A DNA stretch of 64,000 bases from Candidatus Margulisiibacteriota bacterium (GTDB lineage: Bacteria; Margulisbacteria; WOR-1; O2-12-FULL-45-9; XYB2-FULL-48-7). Positions 44,445 to 52,463 of the stretch are shown piece after piece (positions within the stretch are counted from its first letter, which is position 1; each line of letters opens with the position of its first letter). The stretch is taken from the NCBI GenBank assembly GCA_041661965.1, contig JBAZTH010000001.1, positions 434,001-498,000 of the forward strand. Direction: 5' to 3'. A program made the translations under genes and the position numbers. The notes under the pieces were generated by a model, which had not been told where the DNA came from, did not search any database, and saw only the letters and a program-made list of their open reading frames with translations.

Positions 44445-44915
44445 ATGACGTTAACCGGTCGAGAAAAAGCGACGATCTTTTTGTCGATCCTGGGAGCGGA
44501 TGTTTCCTCCCGGGTGCTCCGCTATTTGCCGGATGAACTGGCCGACCTGATCGCCGCCGGGATCAACCATTTGCCGACGCCATCACCCGAAGCGCTCCAG
44601 GAAGTTCTGGCCGATTACCAGGGTTTTTTGGCCCTCCCTGCAGCGCCGGCCCCGCGGGCCCAGCTTAGTCCTATGTCCCAGCCGAGCTACCAAACGATGA
44701 CAAAAAGAAATTTAAGTTTCTTAATGTACGAACGGCCGCAAACGCTTTCTTTTCTCGTGTCGATGCTGCCGGACGAGGACAAAGGCCAGATCCTGTCCGC
44801 CTTGCCCCGCGAACGTTTGATGATCGAGGAATTGGCGCGGAACCTGAAACCGACGCCGCTCCGGGCCAAAGTTGAAGAGCGGCTGCAGCAGGTTTTCGCG
44901 GGAAAAGTTTTTTAA
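44445..44915 (+). CDS. fliG: Short FliG-like protein lacking the torque domain
   Basis: 156 residues against about 330 for FliG. The first part LTGREKATIFLSILGADVSSRVLRYL matches the FliG N-terminal (FliF-binding) domain. After a Pro/Ala-rich linker, RPQTLSFLVSMLPDEDKGQILSALPRE matches the start of the middle domain. The C-terminal domain with the charged torque helix that meets MotA is absent, and fliH begins three bases after the stop, so no remnant is visible. Position between fliF and fliH supports FliG identity. GTG at 44436 is an alternative start. Confidence 0.7.
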   Translation: MTLTGREKATIFLSILGADVSSRVLRYLPDELADLIAAGINHLPTPSPEALQEVLADYQGFLALPAAPAPRAQLSPMSQPSYQTMTKRNLSFLMYERPQTLSFLVSMLPDEDKGQILSALPRERLMIEELARNLKPTPLRAKVEERLQQVFAGKVF

Positions 44916-44918
44916 ACC

Positions 44919-45617
44919 ATGGGATTGATCAAGCGTGATCGCCTGGAAGAAAAAGGGACGGTCGTAATCGAGCGGATCGCGCCGGTCGTTCAAGCGCCGC
45001 GCCGCGAACTGCCGCCGTCTCCGCCGCCGGTCCCGTCTCCCTCCGCCGTGGTCCGTTTCCCCAGCGATAATCTTGACAAAGCCCGTTCGGAAGCCCAAAA
45101 GATCGTCGACCAGGCGGTAGCCGAAGCCGACCGGATCCGGGCTCAGGCGGTGGAAGAAGGGAAGCAGGAGGGGAACGAGGAAGCGGCCGAAAAGATCCAG
45201 GAAGCGTTAGCGACGGTCAACGAAGCGGTCAAAGAACGCAAAACGATTATTAAGGACGCCGAAGGGGAGATCCTCCGCTTGTCTCTGCGGGTCGCGGAAC
45301 AGATCATCCGTTCCGAAGTTTCTCTGCACCGGGACGTCTGCCTTAACATCGTGACCGAAGCGATCGGCCGGGTCTCGGACCGGGAGCAGATCATTGTTCG
45401 GGTCAGCCGGGACGATGCCGAATACCTGAAGCGCTACAAAGACCGCCTGGCCGGGATGTTGGACGGCGTGAAGAGCCTGTCGATCATCGAAGACTCCAAC
45501 ATCGAACCCGGCGGCTGCATCATTGAGACCAACCTGGGCTTCGTTGATGCCCGCATCTCCACCAAAATAAAATCAATCGAAGAAGCACTCCATAAAGTTG
45601 CCGCTGAAGAGGCTTAA
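44919..45617 (+). CDS. fliH: Flagellar export regulator FliH
   Basis: 232 residues. A Pro-rich N-terminal part, then a long coiled coil (about 50-115; ARSEAQKIVDQAVAEADRIRAQ), and a C-terminal globular half (about 120-230; LRVAEQIIRSEVSLHRDV...GGCIIETNLGFVDARISTK, in parts) as in FliH/YscL/V-ATPase E. It controls the FliI ATPase encoded next. Confidence 0.9.
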   Translation: MGLIKRDRLEEKGTVVIERIAPVVQAPRRELPPSPPPVPSPSAVVRFPSDNLDKARSEAQKIVDQAVAEADRIRAQAVEEGKQEGNEEAAEKIQEALATVNEAVKERKTIIKDAEGEILRLSLRVAEQIIRSEVSLHRDVCLNIVTEAIGRVSDREQIIVRVSRDDAEYLKRYKDRLAGMLDGVKSLSIIEDSNIEPGGCIIETNLGFVDARISTKIKSIEEALHKVAAEEA

Positions 45618-45619
45618 TT

Positions 45620-46933
45620 ATGCCTGATATTGATTACGAAAAGTACCATAAAGCCATCGAGCATGCCGACCTGGTCAAAGTTATCGGCAAGGTCGTCCAA
45701 CTTGTTGGTTTGATCATCGAAGCGCAGGTCGGCGGTGTTTCCGTCGGCGACCTCTGCACTATTCGGATGGAAAAAGAGAACCGCGAAGCCTACGCCGAAG
45801 TGGTCGGTTTCCGTGAAGGGCGGGTCTTGCTGATGCCGCTCGGTTCGACCGCCGGGATTGCTCCCGGAATGCAGGTGACCGCCGCCGGTAAACCGCTGAT
45901 GGTCAAGGTCGGCCCCGCGATCCTGGGCCGCGTCTTAAATGGTCTGGGCGAACCGATCGACGGCAAAGGGCCGATCGATTGGGATAAAGAGTGTCCCCTT
46001 GATGCCGATCCTCCCGATCCGGTAAAACGTCCCCGGGTGACCGAAGTCATGCGCCTCGGGGTTCGGGCGATCGATGGCTTGTTGACCGTCGGCCGCGGCC
46101 AGCGTATTGGGATCTTCGCCGGTTCCGGGGTCGGCAAATCGACTACCATGGGGATGATCGCCCGGAACGCCGCGGCGGATATCAACATTATTTCCCTGGT
46201 TGGCGAGCGCGGCCGCGAAGTCCGGGATTTTATTGAAGAATCGTTGGGCGAAGAGGGGTTGAAAAAATCGGTGGTGATCGTGGCGACCTCCGACCAGCCG
46301 CCGCTCATTCGTCTTAAATCGGCTTTTGTCTCGACCGCGATCGCCGAATACTTCCGGGATAGAGGGAAACACGTTATTTTGATGATGGATTCGGTCACCA
46401 GGTTCGCCATGGCCCAGCGGGATATCGGGTTAGCGGCGGGGGAGCCGCCGACGACCAAGGGTTATACCCCGTCGGTCTTTTCCTTAATGCCTCGGTTGAT
46501 GGAACGCTCCGGGACTTCAGAAGTCGCCTCAATTACCGCTTTTTACACCATCCTGGTCGAAGGGGATGACTTTAACGAACCGATCTCCGACCATGCCCGT
46601 TCGATCCTCGATGGCCACATTATTTTATCGCGCGACCTGGCGGCCAGGAACCACTATCCGGCGATCGACGTGCCGCACAGTATTTCCCGTTTGATGACCA
46701 GCATTACTGGCGACGAACAAAAGAAAGCGGCGGCCAAGCTCCGCGAGGTCCTGGCCCGTTATTCCGAGGCGGAAGATCTGATCAACATTGGGGCCTACGT
46801 TAAAGGGAGCAACCCGAAGATCGATTTCGCGTTAAGCAAGATCGACCAGGTCAATGAATTCCTGAAGCAGGGGACCTTTGAAAAGATTTCCTACGAAGAC
46901 ACGGTTAACCGATTAATTAGTATTTTCCGATAG
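45620..46933 (+). CDS. fliI: Flagellar export ATPase FliI
   Basis: 437 residues, F1-beta-like. Walker A GIFAGSGVGKSTTMG (about 164-178), Walker B region VILMMDSVTRFAMAQRDIG, and ERGREVRDFI. The type III-specific GLAAGEPPTTKGYTPSVFSLMP is complete (in parts). It powers flagellar protein export at the inner face of the membrane. Confidence 0.97.
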   Translation: MPDIDYEKYHKAIEHADLVKVIGKVVQLVGLIIEAQVGGVSVGDLCTIRMEKENREAYAEVVGFREGRVLLMPLGSTAGIAPGMQVTAAGKPLMVKVGPAILGRVLNGLGEPIDGKGPIDWDKECPLDADPPDPVKRPRVTEVMRLGVRAIDGLLTVGRGQRIGIFAGSGVGKSTTMGMIARNAAADINIISLVGERGREVRDFIEESLGEEGLKKSVVIVATSDQPPLIRLKSAFVSTAIAEYFRDRGKHVILMMDSVTRFAMAQRDIGLAAGEPPTTKGYTPSVFSLMPRLMERSGTSEVASITAFYTILVEGDDFNEPISDHARSILDGHIILSRDLAARNHYPAIDVPHSISRLMTSITGDEQKKAAAKLREVLARYSEAEDLINIGAYVKGSNPKIDFALSKIDQVNEFLKQGTFEKISYEDTVNRLISIFR

Positions 46934-46946
46934 AAAGGGCAGAATA

Positions 46947-47420
46947 ATGGCAGCGCCAAAACCAGGCAAAAAATTTAAATATGATCTTGATTCGGTCCTG
47001 AAGGTCAGGGGGATCCGCGAAAAAAAGGAACAGGAAAAATTCGCCGAAAAACAGCAGGAATACCTCACCGAAAAACAAAAAGAAGAGCAGATCAAAGAAG
47101 AAAAGCTGGGGAAAGAAGCGGAACTGCGCAATGTCTTCAAGAAGGGGCCGATCTCCGATTTTGACAAGGTCTTGCGGCGGAAAGCCCATCTTGAAGTCCT
47201 CAAGGGGGACCTGGACCAGCAGATCGAGAAGGTTTTAGACTCCAGCAAACAGCTGGAAGAACAGCGGGCCCACCTGGTCGAAGCGATGAAAAACAAGAAG
47301 ATCATGGAGACACACCGCGAACACAAGCTGGATGATTATAATAAGGTAATGCGGGATTTAGATATGAAGTTCATGGACGAGATCGCGACCCAGAGGTTTA
47401 AGAAGCGCGAGACGACTTAA
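46947..47420 (+). CDS. fliJ: Flagellar export chaperone FliJ
   Basis: 157 residues, nearly all charged coiled coil (FKYDLDSVLKVRGIREKKEQEKFAEKQ... in parts), the FliJ hallmark, with the family start KFKYDLDSVLKVR. It is a stalk-like partner of FliI. Its last 23 bases overlap the 3' end of rpmB on the other strand, so the two transcripts meet tail to tail. Confidence 0.88.
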   Translation: MAAPKPGKKFKYDLDSVLKVRGIREKKEQEKFAEKQQEYLTEKQKEEQIKEEKLGKEAELRNVFKKGPISDFDKVLRRKAHLEVLKGDLDQQIEKVLDSSKQLEEQRAHLVEAMKNKKIMETHREHKLDDYNKVMRDLDMKFMDEIATQRFKKRETT

Positions 47421-47598
47421 GGACCTTGTTGGCCTTTAGGCACTTGGTGCAAACGTATTCCTTCTTTTTCTTTCCCTTGACCAGGATATTGACCATTTGC
47501 AGGTTGGGTTTAAAAAGGCGTTTGCTGTGGCGCATGGAATGCGACACGGTCATGCCGGTAACTGGTTTTTTGCCGCAAGAATAACACTTAAGACTCAT
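47398..47598 (-). CDS. rpmB: Ribosomal protein bL28
   Basis: 66 residues: SLKCYSCGKKPVTGMTVSHSMRHSKR with the zinc-type CxxC, and a second pair VCTKCLK, making a four-cysteine (zinc-binding) L28. The length fits. It lies alone, tail to tail with fliJ with a 23-base overlap, and divergent from recG. No Shine-Dalgarno; a consensus promoter places the transcription start at the ATG. Confidence 0.95.
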   Translation of the reverse strand: MSLKCYSCGKKPVTGMTVSHSMRHSKRLFKPNLQMVNILVKGKKKKEYVCTKCLKANKVLKSSRAS

Positions 47599-47606
47599 GA
47601 TTAAAT

Positions 47607-47635
47607 AGTATATAATAAAGGCCGAGAAATGTCAA
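47607..47635 (-). promoter_or_regulatory. Consensus promoter of rpmB overlapping the recG start
   Basis: Minus strand: TTGACA at 47635-47630, TATACT at 47612-47607, spacer 17; the rpmB ATG (47598) is eight bases downstream. On the plus strand TATAAT at 47611-47616 is a -10 for recG (ATG 47629, gap 12). The rpmB -35 box covers the recG start codon. Confidence 0.8.
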
Positions 47636-49632
47636 ACCTGCAAACACCGGTCCAATACGTTAAAGGGGTCGGGCCCAAGCTCGCCAAGATTTTCGCTAAA
47701 GTCGGGGTTTATACGGTTTTGGACCTTTTATACTTCATTCCACGCAGTTACGAAGACCGCCGCTCCATCAAGCCGATCAACCAGCTTCATCCGGCCGACA
47801 ACGAAGTAATCAGGGGGGAACTCCTCCGGGTCGAGCCGCAGGTTACCCGGAATCGCTTTTCGATCTTGAAAGCAACGATCGGCGACCAGACCGGACGGAT
47901 CCAGGCGGTTTGGTTTAACCAGCCATTTTTACTAAAATCGTTCCGCCTGGGGATGCAACTGATCATTTCCGGCAAGATCGAGTATTCCGATTACGACGGG
48001 CGGCTGCAGATCCTCCCCAAAGATTTTGAGATCGACGATGGCGATCCGACCAAGATCGTTTCCATTTATCCGTTAACGGAAGGTTTATACCCCAAGAAAG
48101 TCAGGGCGGTTGTCAAAACCGCGCTGGAAACGTATCTTCCTCTGATCGAGGACGAGAAAGAACGCCGCTCACTGGCGATCCTCCATACCCCGGAAGAAAT
48201 GCTGGAAGTGGAAAAAGCCCGCAACTATCTGGCCTACAAAGAACTCTTTGTTTTTCAGCTCGGTTTGCTCCTTAACCGGAAGAAATATAAGGAAGAGCTG
48301 GCCGGTAATCTTTTAACGATCGATGAGAAAATGAAGAAGGCGTTTTTAGCCGCTCTCCCTTTCAAACTGACCGCCGCGCAAGAGGGGGCGATGGCCGATA
48401 TTTTCCAGGACTTTCAAACCGGACGGCCGATGAACCGCTTGCTCCAGGGAGATGTCGGTTCCGGTAAGACGATCATTGCCGCGTTTGCCGCCTATGCCGC
48501 GATCAAGAACGGCTATCAGGCGGTGATTTTAGCCCCGACCGAGATCCTCGCCCAACAGCATTTCACCAAACTCCAACAGCTTTTCGAGCCGTTTAAGATC
48601 ACGCTCGACCTGGTGACCGGTTCGACCGCCGGACGGCGTAAAAAAGAGGCTAAACTGACCGCCGATCTGTTGATCGGGACCCATGCTTTGCTGGAAGGAA
48701 AGATCACTTTCAATAAATTAGGGCTGGCAGTCATCGACGAACAACACCGCTTCGGCGTTCACCAGCGGGCCAGCCTGATCAATAAAGGTAAGGCCCCTCA
48801 TATCCTGGTGATGACCGCGACCCCGATCCCGCGCTCCCTGGCTTTAACGTTATACGGCGACTTGGACCGGACGATCATCGATGCTTTACCCCCCGGCCGG
48901 GTCCCGATCAAAACATTTTTTGTCACCGAAGGACGGCGGCAGGATTGTTATGGCTTCATCAGGACCAAAGTCAAAGAAGAACGGCAGGTTTTTTTTGTTT
49001 GTCCGCTGGTCGAGGAATCGGAGGCGCTTGACCTGAAAGCGGCGACTTTAGAAGCCGAACATCTTCAGAAAGAGATCTTTCCCGAACTTCGGGTCGGGCT
49101 ATTGCACGGTAAAATGAAAAGTGCCGAGAAAGACAAGATCATGGAGAGTTTTAAGAACAAGGAACTTGATATCCTGGTCTCGACGACGGTGATCGAAGTT
49201 GGGATCGATATCCCCAACGCGACGGTCATGGTCGTCGAACACGCCCAGCGCTTCGGCCTTTCCCAGCTCCATCAGCTCCGGGGACGGATTGGGCGGGGGA
49301 GCGAGCAGTCTTTTTGCTTCCTGGTCGGCGATCCCAAAACGCCGGAAGCCAAAGCTCGGATCAAAGCGATGGTGGAGACGACTGATGGCTTTAAAATTGC
49401 CGAAGCTGACCTCCAATTGCGCGGGCCGGGCGACTTTTTTGGCGTCAGACAGTCCGGTTTGCCAACGTTTAGGGTTGCTGATATAATGAGGGACGAAAAA
49501 ATCATCCAGCAAGCCCGGGCCGGAGCCCAGGCCTTGATAGAAAAGGACATTGAAAGTGCGCGTAATCGCTGGGCTAGCCAAGGGGCGTCAGCTGAAGACC
49601 CCAAAGGGATCGAACACTCGGCCTTTAACTGA
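47629..49632 (+). CDS. recG: ATP-dependent DNA helicase RecG
   Basis: 667 residues, monomeric branch-migrating helicase for stalled forks. An OB wedge domain covers about 50-150. Walker A LLQGDVGSGKTIIAAFAAY (about 271-289); DEQH box VIDEQHRFGVHQR; motif III MTATPIPRSLALTLYGDLD; motif VI QLRGRIGRG. It is slightly shorter than E. coli RecG. Its last 77 bases overlap rsmD. Confidence 0.96.
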   Translation: MSNLQTPVQYVKGVGPKLAKIFAKVGVYTVLDLLYFIPRSYEDRRSIKPINQLHPADNEVIRGELLRVEPQVTRNRFSILKATIGDQTGRIQAVWFNQPFLLKSFRLGMQLIISGKIEYSDYDGRLQILPKDFEIDDGDPTKIVSIYPLTEGLYPKKVRAVVKTALETYLPLIEDEKERRSLAILHTPEEMLEVEKARNYLAYKELFVFQLGLLLNRKKYKEELAGNLLTIDEKMKKAFLAALPFKLTAAQEGAMADIFQDFQTGRPMNRLLQGDVGSGKTIIAAFAAYAAIKNGYQAVILAPTEILAQQHFTKLQQLFEPFKITLDLVTGSTAGRRKKEAKLTADLLIGTHALLEGKITFNKLGLAVIDEQHRFGVHQRASLINKGKAPHILVMTATPIPRSLALTLYGDLDRTIIDALPPGRVPIKTFFVTEGRRQDCYGFIRTKVKEERQVFFVCPLVEESEALDLKAATLEAEHLQKEIFPELRVGLLHGKMKSAEKDKIMESFKNKELDILVSTTVIEVGIDIPNATVMVVEHAQRFGLSQLHQLRGRIGRGSEQSFCFLVGDPKTPEAKARIKAMVETTDGFKIAEADLQLRGPGDFFGVRQSGLPTFRVADIMRDEKIIQQARAGAQALIEKDIESARNRWASQGASAEDPKGIEHSAFN

Positions 49633-50137
49633 CCGGGTCAGGGGGGCGTTGTTCAATATTCTCTCGGTCAAAGCGGTCGAGAGCGAATTTCTCGACTTAT
49701 TTGCCGGGACCGGTGCGGTCGGCATCGAAGCTTTATCTCGCGGGGCTGATCGGGCGGTGTTCGTTGAGCTCAACCGGAACGCGGTCGAATTGATCCGGGA
49801 AAACCTGGCCCTGACCGGATTTAGCGAGCAAGCCGAAGTTTTTCAGGCCGACGTTCTCCGGGCGATCGGCTTACTGGCGGGAAAAGGCGAAAAATTCGAC
49901 CTGATCTTTATCGGCGCTCCATATGACAGTCCGTTACTGGTCAAAGTCATGGAAAAGATCGCCGAGTCGGAACTTCTGAAACCGACGGGGATCTTGATCG
50001 CGGAACACCGCAAACAGCATCAATTGGATCCGGTCTATGGTAAAATCGAGTTGTACCGAGAAGCCGGTTACGGCGAAACAATTTTGAACTTTTACAGGAT
50101 TAAAAATGAATATAGCAGTCTACCCGGGAAGCTTTGA
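49556..50137 (+). CDS. rsmD: RsmD-family 16S rRNA guanine-N2 methyltransferase, altered motif IV
   Basis: 193 residues from GTG 49556, giving the family start MRVIAGLAKGRQLKTPKG, with AAAAGG at 49541-49546; TTG at 49550 is an alternative. Motif I is FLDLFAGTGAVGIEALSRGA and FVELNRNAV follows. The catalytic motif IV, normally DPPY/F or NPPY, reads GAPY here (LIFIGAPYDSP). The change may impair or alter activity. It overlaps recG by 77 bases and coaD by 32. Confidence 0.85.
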   Translation: MRVIAGLAKGRQLKTPKGSNTRPLTDRVRGALFNILSVKAVESEFLDLFAGTGAVGIEALSRGADRAVFVELNRNAVELIRENLALTGFSEQAEVFQADVLRAIGLLAGKGEKFDLIFIGAPYDSPLLVKVMEKIAESELLKPTGILIAEHRKQHQLDPVYGKIELYREAGYGETILNFYRIKNEYSSLPGKL

Positions 50138-50591
50138 CCCGATCACCAACGGCCACCTGGATGTTATCGAGAGGGCGGCCAAGCTCTTTGATAAGGTCAT
50201 TGTCGCTATTATCCGGAACCCGGAAAAAAAATCCTTTTTTTCCCTTAAAGATCGCTTCGAAATGCTCAAATCTTCTTCCTTTCACTGCGATAACGTCGAG
50301 ATCGACAGTTTTGACGGCTTGCTGGTCGATTACGTCCGGCGAAAAAAAGCCGGGGCGGTCGTGCGTGGCCTGCGCGCCGTTTCCGATTTCGATTATGAAT
50401 TCCAGATGGCGCTGACCAACCGCCGGATGGCGCCGGAAATTGAGACCGTTTTTCTGATGACGGATTACCGCTATTCGTACTTAAGTTCCAGTTTCGTGAA
50501 GCAGATCGCCCGTTTAGGCGGCGACGTTTCCAGCTTGGTCCCCGGCCCGGTCGGGAAGCGCCTGCAAAAGCTAAAAAAAGGAGCGCGTTAA
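50106..50591 (+). CDS. coaD: Phosphopantetheine adenylyltransferase
   Basis: 161 residues, penultimate step of CoA synthesis. YPGSFDPITNGHLDVIERA has the (T/H)xGH nucleotidyl-transfer motif; VVRGLRAVSDFDYEFQMA and the C-terminal YLSSSFVKQIARLGGDVS are diagnostic. Starts inside the rsmD 3' end, as often seen where rsmD-coaD are paired. Confidence 0.96.
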   Translation: MNIAVYPGSFDPITNGHLDVIERAAKLFDKVIVAIIRNPEKKSFFSLKDRFEMLKSSSFHCDNVEIDSFDGLLVDYVRRKKAGAVVRGLRAVSDFDYEFQMALTNRRMAPEIETVFLMTDYRYSYLSSSFVKQIARLGGDVSSLVPGPVGKRLQKLKKGAR

Positions 50592-50595
50592 AATC

Positions 50596-51024
50596 ATGGA
50601 AATATTAGGGTTACTGGATACTTTAGAATCGGTCATTCTCGACAGCACCAAGATCCCTTTTTCCAAAAAGGTCATTGTTGACGAAGCCAAGGTCCTGTCG
50701 ATCATCGATAAGATTCGGTTGGTGACCCAGGGCGGTCATGACTTCGCCAAAAAGGCGCTCGTCCGCAACGACGCCGGGCCGGAAGCCGCGGCCGCCGCTC
50801 CCGCCGGCGCGAGCGAACCGGAAAGAAAAGGGGCCTTTGAAGGTAAGACCCAGGAAATAATCGAACAGGCCTACCAGCTGGCCAAGGAGATCCGGGGCGG
50901 CGCCGATAAATATGCCGACGAAGTCCTGGCCAACCTGGAAGCGACTTCGGTGCGAGTTCTGCGGACGATCAAAGCGGGCCGCGAACAACTGGCGAAAACC
51001 ACTCAAGTAAAGGAAGAAAAGTGA
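50596..51024 (+). CDS. Coiled-coil protein of the coaD neighbourhood
   Basis: 142 residues. The N-terminal piece LLDTLESVILDSTKIPFSKKVIVDEAKVL resembles the small ATPase/F-type-subunit-B-like proteins found after coaD in clostridia and others. An Ala/Pro linker (about 57-75) and a C-terminal coiled coil (IIEQAYQLAKEIRGGADKYADEVL) follow. No catalytic motif. Its TGA overlaps the rph GTG, so it is translationally coupled. Function unknown. Confidence 0.6.
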   Translation: MEILGLLDTLESVILDSTKIPFSKKVIVDEAKVLSIIDKIRLVTQGGHDFAKKALVRNDAGPEAAAAAPAGASEPERKGAFEGKTQEIIEQAYQLAKEIRGGADKYADEVLANLEATSVRVLRTIKAGREQLAKTTQVKEEK

Positions 51025-51743
51025 AGCGAGCCGATAACCGGACCGATAACCAGCTTCGCCCGGTCAGGATCACCAGGAAATATCTGAAACACCCTGCCGG
51101 CTCCGCCCTGATCGAAATGGGGAGTACCAAAGTCATTTGCACCGCTTCCATCCAGGAAAAAGTTCCCGAACATAAACGGGGGACCGGTTCCGGTTGGATC
51201 ACCGCCGAATACGGAATGCTTCCCGGCGCGACCAACGACCGCTACCAGCGGGAAAGCAACGGCCGGGTCAAAGGCCGGACCCACGAGATCCAGCGCCTGA
51301 TCGGCCGGGCCCTTCGGGCGGTCGTTGACCTGAAAAAACTCGGCGAACGGACAATTCTTATAGACGCCGACGTTATTCAGGCCGACGGCGGGACCAGAAC
51401 CGCGGCGATCACCGGCTGTTTTGTCGCCTTATGCGAAGCGATCGCCAAATTGCGCCATGATAAAAAGATCGACGGCGATCCGATCAAAGAATTCGTCGCG
51501 GCGGTCAGCGTCGGGGTGATCGAGAAAGATTGTCTGGTCGACCTGGCCTATGATGAGGATTCTGCAGCCGAGCTCGACATGAACCTGGTCATGACCGAAT
51601 CGGGGCGCCTGGTGGAGATCCAGGGGACGGCGGAAAAAGAGCCGTTCTCCAAAGCGACCCTCGATAAACTGGTCGACCAGGGCGGTAAAGCGATCCATCA
51701 ACTGATCGCGGTCCAAAAAAAAGTCCTCGGGGTGAAAGCATGA
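51021..51743 (+). CDS. rph: Ribonuclease PH
   Basis: 240 residues, phosphorolytic 3'-5' exonuclease maturing tRNA 3' ends. GSTKVICTASIQEKVP, GSGWITAEYGMLPGAT, REIQRLIGRALRA-like THEIQRLIGRALRAVVDL, DADVIQADGGTRTAAITG and EIQGTAEKEPFSKATLD are all present. GTG start overlaps the preceding stop; the stop overlaps rmlA (ATGA). Most tRNAs here lack an encoded CCA, consistent with a need for 3' processing. Confidence 0.97.
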   Translation: MKRADNRTDNQLRPVRITRKYLKHPAGSALIEMGSTKVICTASIQEKVPEHKRGTGSGWITAEYGMLPGATNDRYQRESNGRVKGRTHEIQRLIGRALRAVVDLKKLGERTILIDADVIQADGGTRTAAITGCFVALCEAIAKLRHDKKIDGDPIKEFVAAVSVGVIEKDCLVDLAYDEDSAAELDMNLVMTESGRLVEIQGTAEKEPFSKATLDKLVDQGGKAIHQLIAVQKKVLGVKA

Positions 51744-52462
51744 AGCCAAAGATCAAAGGGGTGATCCTGGCGGGGGGGACCGGTTCGCGTCTTTATCCGC
51801 TGACCAAGGTTACCAATAAACATCTCCTGCCGGTCGGCCGCCGGCCGATGATTTATTATCCAATTAAGCAGCTTGTTGAAGCGGGAATTGATGAGATTTT
51901 AATTGTGACCGGGGTTGAGCACATGGGTGATATCGTCAATTTACTGGGAAGCGGCAAAGATTTTGGCTGCCGTTTTACCTACAAGGTTCAGGACGAGGCG
52001 GGGGGGATCGCCCAGGCGTTGGGGCTGGCGGAATCTTTTGTCGGCCAAGAACGGATGGTCGTTATTCTGGGGGACAATATTTTTCAGGATAAGCTCAAAC
52101 CGTTCGTCGAAAATTACGCCAAGCAAAGACGGGGGGCCAAGATCCTGATCAAAGAGGTCACCGATCCGCACCGCTTCGGCGTGGCCGAACTGCGCGGCGG
52201 GAAAATCGTTTCGATCGAAGAAAAACCAAAGCGGCCGAAAAGCAATTACGCCGTGACCGGGATCTATTTTTACGATCATGAAGTTTTTACTATTATCAAA
52301 AGATTGAAACCTTCCGGCCGGGGGGAACTGGAGATTAGCGACGTTAACCGGGCCTATGCCGCCCGGAAAAATCTGACCTTCGATCTTCTTAGCGGCTGGT
52401 GGAGCGACGCCGGGACCTTTGAATCGCTCGAGCGGGCCTCCCAGCTGGCGGAGAAGGGGTAG
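51740..52462 (+). CDS. rmlA: Glucose-1-phosphate thymidylyltransferase-type nucleotidyltransferase
   Basis: 240 residues. GVILAGGTGSRLYPLTKVTNKHLLPVG is the nucleotide-binding signature in two parts, and ILGDNIFQD, EEKPKRPKSNYAVTGIYFYD and WWSDAGTFESL follow. It makes dTDP-glucose from glucose-1-phosphate and dTTP. Shorter than the roughly 290-residue classic RmlA because the C-terminal regulatory part is missing. Followed directly by rmlB, but rmlC and rmlD are not in the window. Confidence 0.88.
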   Translation: MKPKIKGVILAGGTGSRLYPLTKVTNKHLLPVGRRPMIYYPIKQLVEAGIDEILIVTGVEHMGDIVNLLGSGKDFGCRFTYKVQDEAGGIAQALGLAESFVGQERMVVILGDNIFQDKLKPFVENYAKQRRGAKILIKEVTDPHRFGVAELRGGKIVSIEEKPKRPKSNYAVTGIYFYDHEVFTIIKRLKPSGRGELEISDVNRAYAARKNLTFDLLSGWWSDAGTFESLERASQLAEKG

Positions 52463-52463
52463 G

